NCBI GenBank assembly: GCA_026709265.1
Contig: JAPOTI010000115.1
Span: 1 to 64,000 of the forward strand
DNA length: 64,000 nt
From: Paracoccaceae bacterium
Lineage (GTDB): Bacteria; Pseudomonadota; Alphaproteobacteria; Rhodobacterales; Rhodobacteraceae
Direction: 5' to 3'
Positions 7,918 to 16,997 of the stretch are shown one piece after another (position 1 is the stretch's first letter; every line of letters begins with the position of its first letter). Below the pieces are notes generated by a model. It had not been told where the DNA came from, did not search any database, and was given only the letters and a program-made list of their open reading frames with translations. Made by a program: the position numbers and the translations under genes.

Positions 7918-9863
7918 ACGCGCTGTCGCCCTGTCGTCGGCTCTGCGGGTGGTATACCGCGCAGCTTGAGGTTCAGGAGTTGCTCGCGCACTTCGTCACG
8001 CACCTCAGAAGGATACATCTGTAGAGGGGGAATTCCACCATACTGCGCCCACATGATGAGGTCTCTGGCAAGCGGTGCGGCCTTGGCGGAGCCACTGCCA
8101 CCATGTTCGACGATCACGGTTGCCGCGTAGCGAGGAGCATGGCTGGGCGCATAACAGCAAAACAATGCATGATCTCGCTTCTCGAAAGGCAGATCCTCAT
8201 TCCTGATAATTCCACTCGTGCGTTCGCGCGATGATATCGCGCGCACCTGGCTTGTGCCGGTTTTTCCGGCAATAATGAAGGATTCATCGGCAGTACGTGA
8301 CATATAGGCTGTTCCTAACGGTTGATTGACGACGGAGACCATGCCCGCACGAATCAAATCGAGATGGGTATCCGCAACCGGCAATGGTTTGAACGGTTCG
8401 TCCGTAACTCTCTGGCCGTGTTGTGCCAGCACGAGCCTGGGTTCAACCTGCCGACCGGTGGCGATACGCGCTGTCATGATGGTCAGCTGCAAGGCTGAGG
8501 CAAGGACAAAACCTTGCCCGATTGCAGCATTCAATGTGTCTCCAATGACCCATTGTTGACCATGCTGAAGCAATTTCCAGTCACGCGTCGGGAATAGACC
8601 GCTGGACAGGCTGGGCATAGGAAACTGTGGCCTTTCACCAATACCGAACCGTCGTGCGACTTTGTTGATCTTTTCGATTCCGACCCGTTGCCCGAGTTCA
8701 TAATAATAGACATCGCACGACTGGCTCAGGCTTGTCTGAAGATCGACCTCGCCATGGCCTCCTGATTTCCAGCAATGAAACAAGCGGTCGGCAGCCTCGA
8801 GTGATCCGGTACAGGTGATGACTTCGTCAGGAGTCACCACTCCACTCTCCAGCGCGGCGAGGGCGGTGATCATCTTGAAGGTTGAACCCGGTGGATAAAT
8901 TCCCTGCGTCGGCCGATTAAACAAAGGCCGGCGCTCGTCATTGAGCAATTGATCAAATTCCTCTTGTGAGATCTTCGAAGCCAGCTTGTTGGGGTCAAAC
9001 GAAGGCACCGAGACCATCGCGAGAATATCTCCATTCTGGACATTCATCACGACCCCGGACGCGGTTTCACCCGATAGGCGCGCAGCGGCGAAATTCTGGT
9101 GCCAACTGTCAACCGTCAATTGCAGGCTGGGACCATGTTGGGCACCCGTGACACCAAGTTTACGCATAACCCGACCGCTTGCATTGACCTCAATGCGACG
9201 GTGACCGGCGCGACCACGCAAGGTTTTGTCCAGATGCCTCTCGACACCGGTTTTTCCAACGCGAAAGTCTGGAACCTGGAGGAGCGGATCACGACTCAAC
9301 GGATCGTTCATTTCCTTGGAACTGACCCTGCCGACATAGCCAACAAGATGCGCCAAATCTGCGCCCATTGGATAGATCCGACGGTCGCCAACCACGGCCT
9401 CAACCCCGGGAAGAGATGGTGCATTAACTGACACGGATGCGACTTGTTCCCAGGAGGCCTCTTCAACGATGACAGTGGGGATATGCTCCCTGCGAGTCGA
9501 GATGTCTTGCAGCAGTTTGGCCCGGTTTTCAGGGGGCAGCGGTACAATTCTGCTGAGTTTCTCCAACGTTGCAGCGGCATCGCCGATTTCGGCCCCGGCC
9601 ATCAGAATCCGGTATTGCTTTTCGTTGGCCGCCAGCAGCGTACCGTTACGATCAACGATCAGGCCACGTTCGGGGATGAGCAGACGAATACTGATTCTGT
9701 TGCGTTCCGAAAGATCCGCCAGAGCCTCTGATTCAGTGACGTGCAGATAGTAGAGTCGGCTGCTGATGACAGCGAGGGCACCCAATTGTGCGGTTCCGAG
9801 GACAAAAGCGCGGCGACTGAGATTGCGTCTCCCCAGGTTGATTTCAGGACGCATCGAGAACAT
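7914..9863 (-). CDS. mrdA: Penicillin-binding protein 2 (transpeptidase)
   Basis: Class B penicillin-binding protein that cross-links lateral-wall peptidoglycan with RodA. The 649-aa product has an N-terminal membrane anchor (about residues 18-40), a dimerisation domain and a transpeptidase domain. Active-site motifs are visible: PPGSTFKM (SxxK), SQSCDVYY (SxD) and AGKTGTSQV (KTG). The ORF track extends to 10115, but the true start is very probably the ATG at 9863, which overlaps the mreD stop (TGATG). Translational coupling with mreD upstream and rodA downstream supports one elongasome operon. Confidence 0.95.
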   Translation of the reverse strand: MFSMRPEINLGRRNLSRRAFVLGTAQLGALAVISSRLYYLHVTESEALADLSERNRISIRLLIPERGLIVDRNGTLLAANEKQYRILMAGAEIGDAAATLEKLSRIVPLPPENRAKLLQDISTRREHIPTVIVEEASWEQVASVSVNAPSLPGVEAVVGDRRIYPMGADLAHLVGYVGRVSSKEMNDPLSRDPLLQVPDFRVGKTGVERHLDKTLRGRAGHRRIEVNASGRVMRKLGVTGAQHGPSLQLTVDSWHQNFAAARLSGETASGVVMNVQNGDILAMVSVPSFDPNKLASKISQEEFDQLLNDERRPLFNRPTQGIYPPGSTFKMITALAALESGVVTPDEVITCTGSLEAADRLFHCWKSGGHGEVDLQTSLSQSCDVYYYELGQRVGIEKINKVARRFGIGERPQFPMPSLSSGLFPTRDWKLLQHGQQWVIGDTLNAAIGQGFVLASALQLTIMTARIATGRQVEPRLVLAQHGQRVTDEPFKPLPVADTHLDLIRAGMVSVVNQPLGTAYMSRTADESFIIAGKTGTSQVRAISSRERTSGIIRNEDLPFEKRDHALFCCYAPSHAPRYAATVIVEHGGSGSAKAAPLARDLIMWAQYGGIPPLQMYPSEVRDEVREQLLNLKLRGIPPAEPTTGRQRV

Positions 9864-10414
9864 CAGTTCGTGTCTCCAACAGGTCCGATGGGGTTGAACA
9901 TTCTGGTTTCCCATGATCGTGGCTTGGTGACTCGGAAGACCCAATTGGACATCAAAACCACGGGCGGATATGCGATGGCAGTTACTCCGATATGCAAAAA
10001 GATGGAAGGTACGGTTGCAGCAGGAAGGAACGTAATTTCCAGTAACAGGTGACAGATGGCCTGTGCGAGAGCAAAGGTGAAAACCACAAATGCCCATTCC
10101 AGCCAGAACGGCCAAGCACGAATTCTCTCATGATTGTCGAAATAATATTGACATAAGGCCAGCAACAATGCGCTCCATAGACCTGGGGTTTTGAGCAGCA
10201 GCAGCTCGGTTGTCAGAGACGCTGTAACCACGGCAACAATGCTCACAGATGCTGGCTGTCGGACCAGCCAGCAAATCATGAAACAGTAAATGAAGTCGGG
10301 ACGCGGTATCGGCGCGATCAGAGGAAAAACGGGGGCTGTGTTGCCACAAATCAGCAAATAGAGACCCAGGCCAAACAGCAATCTGAATTTCCATATTGTT
10401 GTGGTTGACGTCAT
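9863..10414 (-). CDS. mreD: Rod shape-determining protein MreD
   Basis: Small integral membrane component of the elongasome that bridges MreC and the peptidoglycan synthases. The 183-aa product is mostly hydrophobic with about five or six membrane segments and the conserved stretch PLIAPIPRPDFIYCFM near the N-terminus. Identity rests on size, hydrophobicity and position between mreC and mrdA, since MreD proteins are poorly conserved. The start overlaps the mreC stop by four bases. Confidence 0.88.
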   Translation of the reverse strand: MTSTTTIWKFRLLFGLGLYLLICGNTAPVFPLIAPIPRPDFIYCFMICWLVRQPASVSIVAVVTASLTTELLLLKTPGLWSALLLALCQYYFDNHERIRAWPFWLEWAFVVFTFALAQAICHLLLEITFLPAATVPSIFLHIGVTAIAYPPVVLMSNWVFRVTKPRSWETRMFNPIGPVGDTN

Positions 10415-11292
10415 TGACTGTTACCCGAGGTAGGCAGCGGAACTGGGCTGATGAGTTCACCTTCGACAGTCGGGGCTGGGGTGATGTCCGGTGCCCGCAA
10501 CGTAACGAAATCAAGATTCCACAGGTCACCGAGCAAACGTACCCGGAAGATCTGATCCGGGTCCACGACGACTTCACCAACCGGAATGTCGGGTACAAAG
10601 ACACCGTCATCTCCTGATGTCACAACCTTTGCTCCCGGAGAGATCGTGGTGGCGCTGACAAAGGCGAGCTGCGGGCTGAGTGCGCCATCTCCAACAACAA
10701 GTCCACGCGAGTCCCTGCCGATTCTGACTGGAACCTTGCTTTCCGGATCTGCGAGAAGGATGATCCGTGCCGAGTTCCTGTCAACACCCCAAACCCGACC
10801 AACGAGACCACTCGAGTCAAGTGCGAGCCAGCCGTCCTCAACGCCATTTTCCGATCCGGCCTTGACGACTGCCGAATGTCTGAATTCCGAACTGGTATCG
10901 GCGACGACCTGGGCTGTCACCAGGAATGGAGCCGGAGAGCTGGTCGCTTGGAGTAAGTCGCGAAGTTCGGCATTCTGGTCCTGTAGCAGGCTGGCCTGCA
11001 CACGCCAATGTTCAAGTTGCGCCACTTCCTGCTCAAGTTCTGCAATCCGTTTTGATTGCTTCAAATGTTCCCCAAGATTGCCGGCAAGTTGAACACTGTA
11101 CTGGATTGGCCGTGCACCGAATTCGATAACCGGAAGGAGTGAGTCGACGATTGCGGCCCGCACCCTTTCCATCCGTTCACTCTCAACGCGCCACACAAGG
11201 AATAGGAGCACGAGTGCACAAATTGTAATCGCGGTATACAAACGGCGGACATTGACCACGAAACGGTTCTGCTCACCCTCACGGCGATCCAT
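10411..11292 (-). CDS. mreC: Rod shape-determining protein MreC
   Basis: Periplasmic scaffold of the elongasome, anchored by one N-terminal membrane helix (about residues 17-35). A coiled coil follows (SKRIAELEQEVAQLEHW), then a beta-barrel core around GVEDGWLALDSSGLVGRVWGV and VTSGDDGVFVPDIPVGEV, both typical of MreC. Length (293 aa) is normal for the family. The C-terminal tail is proline-rich and low complexity. It lies 22 bases after mreB and overlaps mreD by four. Confidence 0.93.
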   Translation of the reverse strand: MDRREGEQNRFVVNVRRLYTAITICALVLLFLVWRVESERMERVRAAIVDSLLPVIEFGARPIQYSVQLAGNLGEHLKQSKRIAELEQEVAQLEHWRVQASLLQDQNAELRDLLQATSSPAPFLVTAQVVADTSSEFRHSAVVKAGSENGVEDGWLALDSSGLVGRVWGVDRNSARIILLADPESKVPVRIGRDSRGLVVGDGALSPQLAFVSATTISPGAKVVTSGDDGVFVPDIPVGEVVVDPDQIFRVRLLGDLWNLDFVTLRAPDITPAPTVEGELISPVPLPTSGNSQ

Positions 11293-11314
11293 CGCATCAT
11301 TCTTTCAGTGACGT

Positions 11315-12364
11315 TCAACTTTCATAATCAATCACGTGACGAAGTTGCGGATTGAGATCAAGTGCGAGGCCGGTGCCCTTGGCGACACAGCGGAGTGGAT
11401 CATCGGCTATCACGACCGGAAGATTCGTCCGCTTCCGCAAAGTTGCGTCAAGATCAGCGATCTGCGCCCCACCACCGGTCATCATGATACCTGTGGCGGA
11501 AATGTCGTTCGAAAGTGCTGGCGGTGTCTGCTGTAACACGCTGGCAATTGCTTCACGAATGCGACCAAGTGGTTCGGAAAGCGCTTCTGCGACATGGCTT
11601 TGATTTAATTCAGTTTCCCGGGGAGCACCACCCACACGATCGCGACCGCGCACCATCAGACTGCTGCCTTGACCATCCGCAGGTACCGTTGCTGTGCCCA
11701 GCACATTTTTAACCCCCTCAGCGGTGCCGGTGCTGACAATAAGATTGTGCTTGATTCGCAGATATTCGATGATGGTTTCATCCATCAGGTCTCCTGCAAC
11801 CCGGATGGAGTTGGCGTGGACGATGCCACCAAGTGCAATAATAGCAATATCGGTGGTTCCACCGCCGATATCCACCACCATGCTGCCATGAGGACCACCG
11901 ATTTCGATACCGGCACCGATTGCAGCGGCGATTGGCTCGCTGATCAGACCGGTGCGCCGTGCGCCGGCAGATAGAACCGCCTCACGAATCGCTCTTTTTT
12001 CCACCTGCGTCGAACCAAAAGGGACACAGACGATCACATTCGGTTTAACAATCCGCAGTGGCGAGGTGACCCGGCGGAAAAAATACTTGATCATTTCTTC
12101 CGCCACCGCAAAATCTGCAATGACGCCGTCACGCATGGGCCTGATGGCTTCGATTCCCTTCGGTGTGCGCCCGAGCATGGATTTCGCCTCTGCCCCGACT
12201 GCGATCACTTTTCGGTTGCCACCGGACGTTTTGAAGGCGACGACTGACGGTTCGTTCAGGACAATCCCCTCGTCTTTTATAAATACCAGTGTGTTGGCCG
12301 TTCCGAGGTCTATTGCAATATCTGACCTGAACTTTCTGAGAAGATTTGTGGGAAAGGAAACCAT
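11315..12364 (-). CDS. mreB: Rod shape-determining protein MreB (bacterial actin)
   Basis: Actin-like ATPase whose membrane-associated filaments guide the elongasome. The 349-aa sequence shows the nucleotide-binding signatures IAIDLGTANTLVF, VVDIGGGTTDIAI and MMTGGGAQIADL, and the N-terminal FPTNLLRKF likely binds the membrane. It is the first gene of the mreB-mreC-mreD-mrdA-rodA run, so its upstream region (12365-12593) should contain the operon promoter. Length and motifs are fully normal. Confidence 0.97.
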   Translation of the reverse strand: MVSFPTNLLRKFRSDIAIDLGTANTLVFIKDEGIVLNEPSVVAFKTSGGNRKVIAVGAEAKSMLGRTPKGIEAIRPMRDGVIADFAVAEEMIKYFFRRVTSPLRIVKPNVIVCVPFGSTQVEKRAIREAVLSAGARRTGLISEPIAAAIGAGIEIGGPHGSMVVDIGGGTTDIAIIALGGIVHANSIRVAGDLMDETIIEYLRIKHNLIVSTGTAEGVKNVLGTATVPADGQGSSLMVRGRDRVGGAPRETELNQSHVAEALSEPLGRIREAIASVLQQTPPALSNDISATGIMMTGGGAQIADLDATLRKRTNLPVVIADDPLRCVAKGTGLALDLNPQLRHVIDYES

Positions 12365-12593
12365 GTTGCTCGACAGCCCAATTATTTTGCTTGATTCACG
12401 CCTTTGGGGTGAACTTTACGGTGATTGTTTGGGAATAGTAAAGAATTTTGTAATCTCAGAGTTGACTCTCATCATCGGCCCCGATCTGTGCATGGACAGA
12501 AGGTATCGACCCAGCCACAGGGGCATTGCGACCGATCAGTTGCGCTACGGCGACGGGTGAATCCGACAGGCACCATATCCGAGGCCGATGGCC
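12365..12593. promoter_or_regulatory. mreB upstream region between mreB and leuA
   Basis: This 229-base stretch follows leuA and precedes mreB in the minus direction. It is AT-richer than its neighbours. It holds a possible minus-strand promoter (TTTACT, 18 bases, TAAAGT) about 55 bases before mreB, but the match is weak. No terminator with a T-run is evident after leuA. Confidence 0.3.
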
Positions 12594-14150
12594 TCAGTGA
12601 ACGGAGGTGACATGCTTTCTGCGGCGTACGACAAGATTGTTCAATGCGTTGACATAAGCGAGAAGCGAGGCCACGATGGTATCGGTGTCAGAGGCCTGAC
12701 CGACAACGATTCGATCATTCTCGGTGAGCCGAATACTCGCATTGGCTTGTGCATCGATACCTTCGGTGACAGCGGTAACCTGATACTGACTCAAACGGGC
12801 CTTATGTGGAAACACCTTCTTGACGGCGCTGAATGCGGCATCCAGTGGGCCGTCGCCTTCGGCAGTGACTCGATGTTGCTTTCCCTTGAAGGTGAGTTCG
12901 ACTGTGGCTTCTGCCCGACGATGCATGCCACAACTCAATGACAGTGAATCCAGTTGCAAATGCGCATTGGATTCTTCTGCTGCCGTTGATTGCATCAAGG
13001 CAATGATATCGTCCTCATACACTTCACGTTTCTTGTCAGCGAGATCCTTGTAACGTGAAAAGATCACGTTCAAACGATTGTCACCGACCACATAGCCGAG
13101 CGCCGCCAGTTTCTCGCGCAAAGCCGCGCGACCTGAATGTTTGCCCATGACGAGAACGGTCTCGGACAGTCCGATATCCTCGGGACACATGATCTCGTAG
13201 GTGTCGGCATGTTTGAGCATGCCGTCCTGGTGGATACCGGCCTCATGGGCAAAGGCATTCTTGCCCACAATCGCCTTGTTGTATTGAACAGGAAATTGCG
13301 TGGCTTCCGACACCATGCGGGATGCCTGCATGATCTTGCGGCTGTCGATCCCGGTCGTGTAGGGCATGGCATCATTGCGGACCCGCATCGCCATCACAAC
13401 TTCTTCGAGTGCCGCGTTCCCGGCGCGTTCTCCAAGACCATTGATCGTGCATTCGATTTGACGGGCACCGGCGATCACAGCTGCCAGCGAATTGGCAACG
13501 GCCAACCCCAAATCGTTATGGCAATGTGTCGAGATTACGGCATTCTCAATAGCCGGAACGCGTTCCAGCAACATGCGGATAATATCCGCGGATTCTGAGG
13601 GCACTGTATATCCAACAGTATCGGGAATGTTGATTGTGGTGGCGCCCGCCCGCAACGCTGTTTCGACGGCCCGGCAGAGAAAATCTCGATCGCTACGGGT
13701 TCCGTCCTCCGGTGACCATTGCACATTGTCGGTCAAGTTGCGGGCCCGCCTGACTGAAAAGTCAATGGCTTCAAGCACGTCTTCGGGAGACATGTTGAGC
13801 TTGTGGCGCATATGGATCGGGGAGGTGGCGATAAAGGTGTGGATTCGTGGCCTTTTGGCTTTCGCCAATGCGGCACCCGCCCGGTCGATATCGGAAGAGA
13901 CTGATCTCGCCAACCCACAGATAATGGCATTCTTGGCAATTTTTGAAATATTGACAACGGCTTCAAAGTCGCCGGGTGAAGCGTTGGGAAACCCGGCTTC
14001 AATGATATCGACACCCATCTCGTCGAGATGCGCGGCGATGCTGATTTTTTGATCAAGGGTCATGGTTGCTCCGGGAGACTGCTCACCGTCTCTCAGGGTC
14101 GTGTCAAAAATCAGAACCCTATCCTGATTGGCATCCGAAACGTTTGTCAT
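12594..14150 (-). CDS. leuA: 2-isopropylmalate synthase
   Basis: First committed enzyme of leucine biosynthesis, condensing acetyl-CoA with 2-ketoisovalerate. The 518-aa product has the HMGL-like barrel motifs FDTTLRDGEQSPGATM (near residue 15), the metal-binding STHCHNDLGLAVANS and INGLGERAGNA. A C-terminal LeuA regulatory domain follows (around MHRRAEATVELTFKGKQHRV), which normally binds leucine for feedback inhibition. Length is that of the standard bacterial long form. A strong hairpin and a short ORF in the leader (14212-14328) suggest leader-mediated control. Other leu genes are not in the window. Confidence 0.95.
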   Translation of the reverse strand: MTNVSDANQDRVLIFDTTLRDGEQSPGATMTLDQKISIAAHLDEMGVDIIEAGFPNASPGDFEAVVNISKIAKNAIICGLARSVSSDIDRAGAALAKAKRPRIHTFIATSPIHMRHKLNMSPEDVLEAIDFSVRRARNLTDNVQWSPEDGTRSDRDFLCRAVETALRAGATTINIPDTVGYTVPSESADIIRMLLERVPAIENAVISTHCHNDLGLAVANSLAAVIAGARQIECTINGLGERAGNAALEEVVMAMRVRNDAMPYTTGIDSRKIMQASRMVSEATQFPVQYNKAIVGKNAFAHEAGIHQDGMLKHADTYEIMCPEDIGLSETVLVMGKHSGRAALREKLAALGYVVGDNRLNVIFSRYKDLADKKREVYEDDIIALMQSTAAEESNAHLQLDSLSLSCGMHRRAEATVELTFKGKQHRVTAEGDGPLDAAFSAVKKVFPHKARLSQYQVTAVTEGIDAQANASIRLTENDRIVVGQASDTDTIVASLLAYVNALNNLVVRRRKHVTSVH

Positions 14151-14211
14151 GTTGATTTCCAGTGGTGATGAAAGGTGTGTTTGATCACGGGTACCATTGC
14201 ACCCAACAGAT

Positions 14212-14244
14212 ACGGTCGAGACCGACGAGCGGTCAGTCGACCGT
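14212..14244 (-). promoter_or_regulatory. Strong leader hairpin upstream of leuA
   Basis: The arms ACGGTCGA and TCGACCGT enclose a second stem GACCG/CGGTC around a five-base loop, making a 13-bp hairpin with a two-base bulge about 60 bases before the leuA start. It has no following T-run, so it is not a simple rho-independent terminator. It contains the stop codon of a 31-codon leader ORF. An attenuation-like or RNA-stability role is inference. Confidence 0.4.
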
Positions 14245-14328
14245 GATGGTAAGTCGAAGAGTGCCCCCCGAACGGGACGGACCCACCGTCTTGATCAGAC
14301 TTGATTGTGTAATCAGTTGTCCTTCCAT
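14233..14328 (-). CDS. Possible leaderless leader peptide of leuA
   Basis: A 31-codon minus-strand ORF (MEGQLITQSS... to ...ITVD) begins about seven bases after the proposed -10 box, so the transcript may start at or next to its ATG. Its stop codon lies inside the downstream hairpin arm. It has four leucine codons but no leucine run, so classical leucine attenuation is not proven. Some alphaproteobacterial leader peptides, such as trpL in Sinorhizobium, are leaderless, which makes the arrangement plausible. Confidence 0.25.
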   Translation of the reverse strand: MEGQLITQSSLIKTVGPSRSGGTLRLTITVD

Positions 14329-14334
14329 GAACCT

Positions 14335-14364
14335 ATCATAGACAATAACAGTCAGAGGTGGCAA
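14335..14364 (-). promoter_or_regulatory. Candidate sigma-70 promoter for leuA
   Basis: On the minus strand TTGCCA and TATGAT are separated by 18 bases, about 185 bases upstream of leuA. The position gives a long leader that would contain the hairpin and short ORF. This is a consensus match only. Confidence 0.4.
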
Positions 14365-14509
14365 GCAAAAAGTCTCGGCTGAGTTTTGTTGTGTCCCGGC
14401 CACGACAAATCTTGTCTGCCCGGGGTAACCTCGCCAATTCTAGACGACTTCTCAGTCACGGAGAAGCCAATGGACGCAAACTGTTCAACATATGTTGCGG
14501 CGATGATTG

Positions 14510-14650
14510 ATGTACAAACTCAACGTGCAGAATCTGTCTGGCCCCGAAGCAGAGCGCAGCTTGTTCACGCATGCCTGTCTGCAGCTTCGGGTCGAACTGA
14601 TGACGGTTCCGGGCAATCAAGTCGAAGTCTGGGTCGCCCGCGCTTTGTGA
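14510..14650 (+). CDS. Possible small protein (46 aa)
   Basis: A 46-codon plus-strand ORF (MYKLNVQNLSGPEAERS... to ...VWVARAL) lies in the 620-base gap between leuA and the MORN gene. Its composition looks protein-like, with alternating hydrophobic and charged residues. There is no clear ribosome binding site, and an in-frame TGA lies just upstream of the TTG-ATG start. I do not recognise a family. It could be a small gene, a decayed fragment or chance. Confidence 0.2.
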   Translation: MYKLNVQNLSGPEAERSLFTHACLQLRVELMTVPGNQVEVWVARAL

Positions 14651-14770
14651 AGCCGGCGAGGTTTGACCAGCCTCATGTCATTCTTGGTCTCGGCATCCTG
14701 CACGCCGATGGGCAAAGATTGACAGGACATGGGTCACTCATGTCGTATGCGGTCGATTTCCCTTGCGGGG

Positions 14771-16210
14771 TCAGTGGGGCAGTACGGTCACTTTGCCGTC
14801 CGCTGATGTCATCTGGCCTTCGCCATGTGGCATGCCGTCCATAAATTGCCCCACATATTTGTCCCCATTGGGAAAATAGGCTGTTCCCTGACCATTCTGT
14901 TGACCACGTTCCCAGTCACCGATGTAGTGATATCCTTCGGGAGTCTTCAGCGAACCCCGGCCACTGCGCTGGCCACCCACGAACATACCATCATATATTT
15001 GGCCATCCGGAAACTCTTCGATTCCGCTTCCATGTTTGACACCGTCTTGCCACTGGCCGTCGTAGCTATAGCCCCCGGAGTTCGTCAGCCGACCGCTCCC
15101 GTTGAATTTCGAAGCCACAAACTCACCCACATATTGGCTGCCATCCGACAGCAGCGCAGTGCCGTTGCCTTCGATCAGGCCGTTTCGCCACTCCGCCTGG
15201 AATACCGAACCGTCAGCCAGGTTCAGCTGGCCGGCACCATGAATCTGCCCGGCCACGAAACTGCCCTCGTAACGCGTGCCGTTCGGTGTGACCATGATGC
15301 CTTGACCATGATTTTTGCCCTGTTGCCATTCTCCTGCATAGATGGTGCCGTCGGGCCGCTGTAATATCCCTTCACCATCAAAGACGCCGTTGTCGAAATA
15401 ACCGATATAGGCGGATCCATCAGCAAATCGTCCCTGTCCGGGGCCTGACAAGACACCCTGTTCCCATGTACCGGAAAGCCAATAACTGTTGGCAACTGCG
15501 CATTCTCCATTGCCTTGTAGCCAGCCGTCGCGAAATTCACCCCGACAAATCGTCCCGTCGGGCTTCCACAATTGCCCGTTTCCGGTAAAGCGGTTTTCTG
15601 TCCAGTCTCCGACAAAGATGGTTCCGTCGGCGCGTGCGAGCTGACCTTGACCCTGCGCCTGACCCTCGACAAACTCGCCCGCAAACACGGCACCATCGCT
15701 AAAGGCTGCAACTCCTCGTCCATGCTGGACTCCATTCTCCCAGTTTCCGAGAAACCGATAACCGTCGGCCAGGTTGAGTTGTCCTTCGCCGTGTCGTTGT
15801 CCTTGCCGGTAGCTGCCTTCGTAGAATGAACCGTCGGAGTAGGTGAGTCTTCCAATACCCTCAAAAAGGTTGTGTTTCCAATCTCCCTCGTAGACCCGGC
15901 CGTCACTGAAGGTCATCGTCCCCTTTCCCTGCGCCGCCCCCGCGACAAAATCACCTGTATAGACGGTGCCATCAGGAAATGTGACCGTGCCAAAGCCATC
16001 CTGTAATCCATATTGCCACTCGCCCGTATAACTGCGCACGCCTGGTTGTTGGACTACAACAGTTGCGTGAGACCGTTCCTCACCCTGGATATTTTCATCA
16101 CGATCCTGAGAAATTGCATTCTCCGATGCAACTGCTGTGACGGCGGTGACAAAAGCGAGCGTGCCGCCTGTCAAACAACATCGGCTTGCCGCGTGAGAAA
16201 AAATACGCAA
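14771..16210 (-). CDS. Secreted protein of about 18 tandem MORN repeats
   Basis: Protein of 479 aa with an N-terminal signal-like hydrophobic segment (about residues 12-30) and a short charged linker. From about residue 58 to the end there are about 18 consecutive 23-residue MORN units of the form Y-x-G-x-W/F...G-x-G-x...DG, for example YTGEWQYGLQDGFGTVTF and YEGSYRQGQRHGEGQLNL. No enzymatic domain is visible, so the whole mature protein is probably one elongated beta-solenoid. The start is a TTG with GGAG six bases upstream. MORN arrays often bind lipids or partner proteins. A periplasmic or surface role is inferred from the signal peptide. It stands alone between leuA and the nadE region. 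Confidence 0.85.
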   Translation of the reverse strand: MRIFSHAASRCCLTGGTLAFVTAVTAVASENAISQDRDENIQGEERSHATVVVQQPGVRSYTGEWQYGLQDGFGTVTFPDGTVYTGDFVAGAAQGKGTMTFSDGRVYEGDWKHNLFEGIGRLTYSDGSFYEGSYRQGQRHGEGQLNLADGYRFLGNWENGVQHGRGVAAFSDGAVFAGEFVEGQAQGQGQLARADGTIFVGDWTENRFTGNGQLWKPDGTICRGEFRDGWLQGNGECAVANSYWLSGTWEQGVLSGPGQGRFADGSAYIGYFDNGVFDGEGILQRPDGTIYAGEWQQGKNHGQGIMVTPNGTRYEGSFVAGQIHGAGQLNLADGSVFQAEWRNGLIEGNGTALLSDGSQYVGEFVASKFNGSGRLTNSGGYSYDGQWQDGVKHGSGIEEFPDGQIYDGMFVGGQRSGRGSLKTPEGYHYIGDWERGQQNGQGTAYFPNGDKYVGQFMDGMPHGEGQMTSADGKVTVLPH

Positions 16211-16538
16211 ACTTAACTCCGTTTTGACCCTGCTGATTTCCTCATAGTGGTTTGTCCCATGGGTTTGAAGTCACTTGGGGGACGTGATCACAGCGCGACG
16301 GCGCTTGACGTTTCAATGGGGAGTTCAGAAATGGAGTGTCCGGGGCATAGACCGCGATACAGGAATGTCTGCAGAGCCGACCGATTCATGCGAACCATGA
16401 TGATTGATGCGAATGGGACATTTCGTGACGGCACAACGATTGGTTGACTGAAATGCAGGTTACCGATTAGACCCTGCCTGTGCGACGTGCCTTCCGGGAT
16501 CATCGGCGACGCGGTCCATAGTACCGCATGATTGGAGA
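16211..16538. other. Intergenic region between divergent MORN and small-protein genes
   Basis: About 330 bases holding the upstream regions of two divergent genes. I see no convincing gene. Short ORFs on both strands (16247-16447 and 16288-16551) lack ribosome binding sites and recognisable sequence. Confidence 0.4.
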
Positions 16539-16997
16539 ATGACCGTGACATCTTCGCTGCGAGTCAAGCTTGGCAAGATTGAAATCGCCTGTGAGGGATC
16601 AGAGGAATTTATGAAGGATAGCCTTCCTGAACTGGTCTCGGTCATTGGTGATCATGTGGTGCGTATGCATGCTGCGACATCTCCGGCCCGGGCCAAGGAC
16701 AAACAGGCAGAAGGAGGCGCTGCGAGTCTTCCCCATTTGATTGCCGTGCAGGAAGACAAAACTCAGGTCCGTCGGTTTCTCGTGGCGGCTGCGTTTCTGC
16801 AGGTTCACAAGGATCAGGAACTTACGACCAGCAAAGTCGTCGCGGTCCTCAAGGAAACCCGACAGGACGGGCTCGGGAATGCTTCGGACTGTCTTAACCA
16901 GAATATTGAACAGGGTTTATGTGAACGGGCAAATGGAAAAGTGTTTTTTGTGACTCCTGCGGGGTTGAAGAAGGTGGGAATTGACAAACCGGTTTAA
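16539..16997 (+). CDS. Hypothetical protein, possible winged-helix C-terminus
   Basis: Unrecognised 152-aa protein. The N-terminal half contains LRVKLGKIEIACEG and a variable Ala/Lys-rich linker. The C-terminal half (about residues 90-150) reads like a small winged-helix domain: a helix with TTSKVVAVLKE, a helix NASDCLNQNIEQGLC and a hairpin GKVFFVTPAGLKKVG. A GTG two codons downstream (16545) has better spacing from GGAG and may be the true start. It overlaps nadE by 17 bases, so the two are probably co-transcribed. I do not assign a function. Confidence 0.6.
   Translation: MTVTSSLRVKLGKIEIACEGSEEFMKDSLPELVSVIGDHVVRMHAATSPARAKDKQAEGGAASLPHLIAVQEDKTQVRRFLVAAAFLQVHKDQELTTSKVVAVLKETRQDGLGNASDCLNQNIEQGLCERANGKVFFVTPAGLKKVGIDKPV

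Noticed and set aside
14386-14844. 152-codon plus ORF in the leuA-MORN gap
   Set aside because: It runs into the MORN gene antisense and has an implausible Ser/Arg-rich composition. The shorter 46-codon frame is a better but still weak candidate.
14771-16210. Regular repeats suggesting a CRISPR or DNA satellite array
   Set aside because: The 69-base periodicity is the coding repeat of the MORN protein. Units vary and there are no spacer/repeat boundaries.
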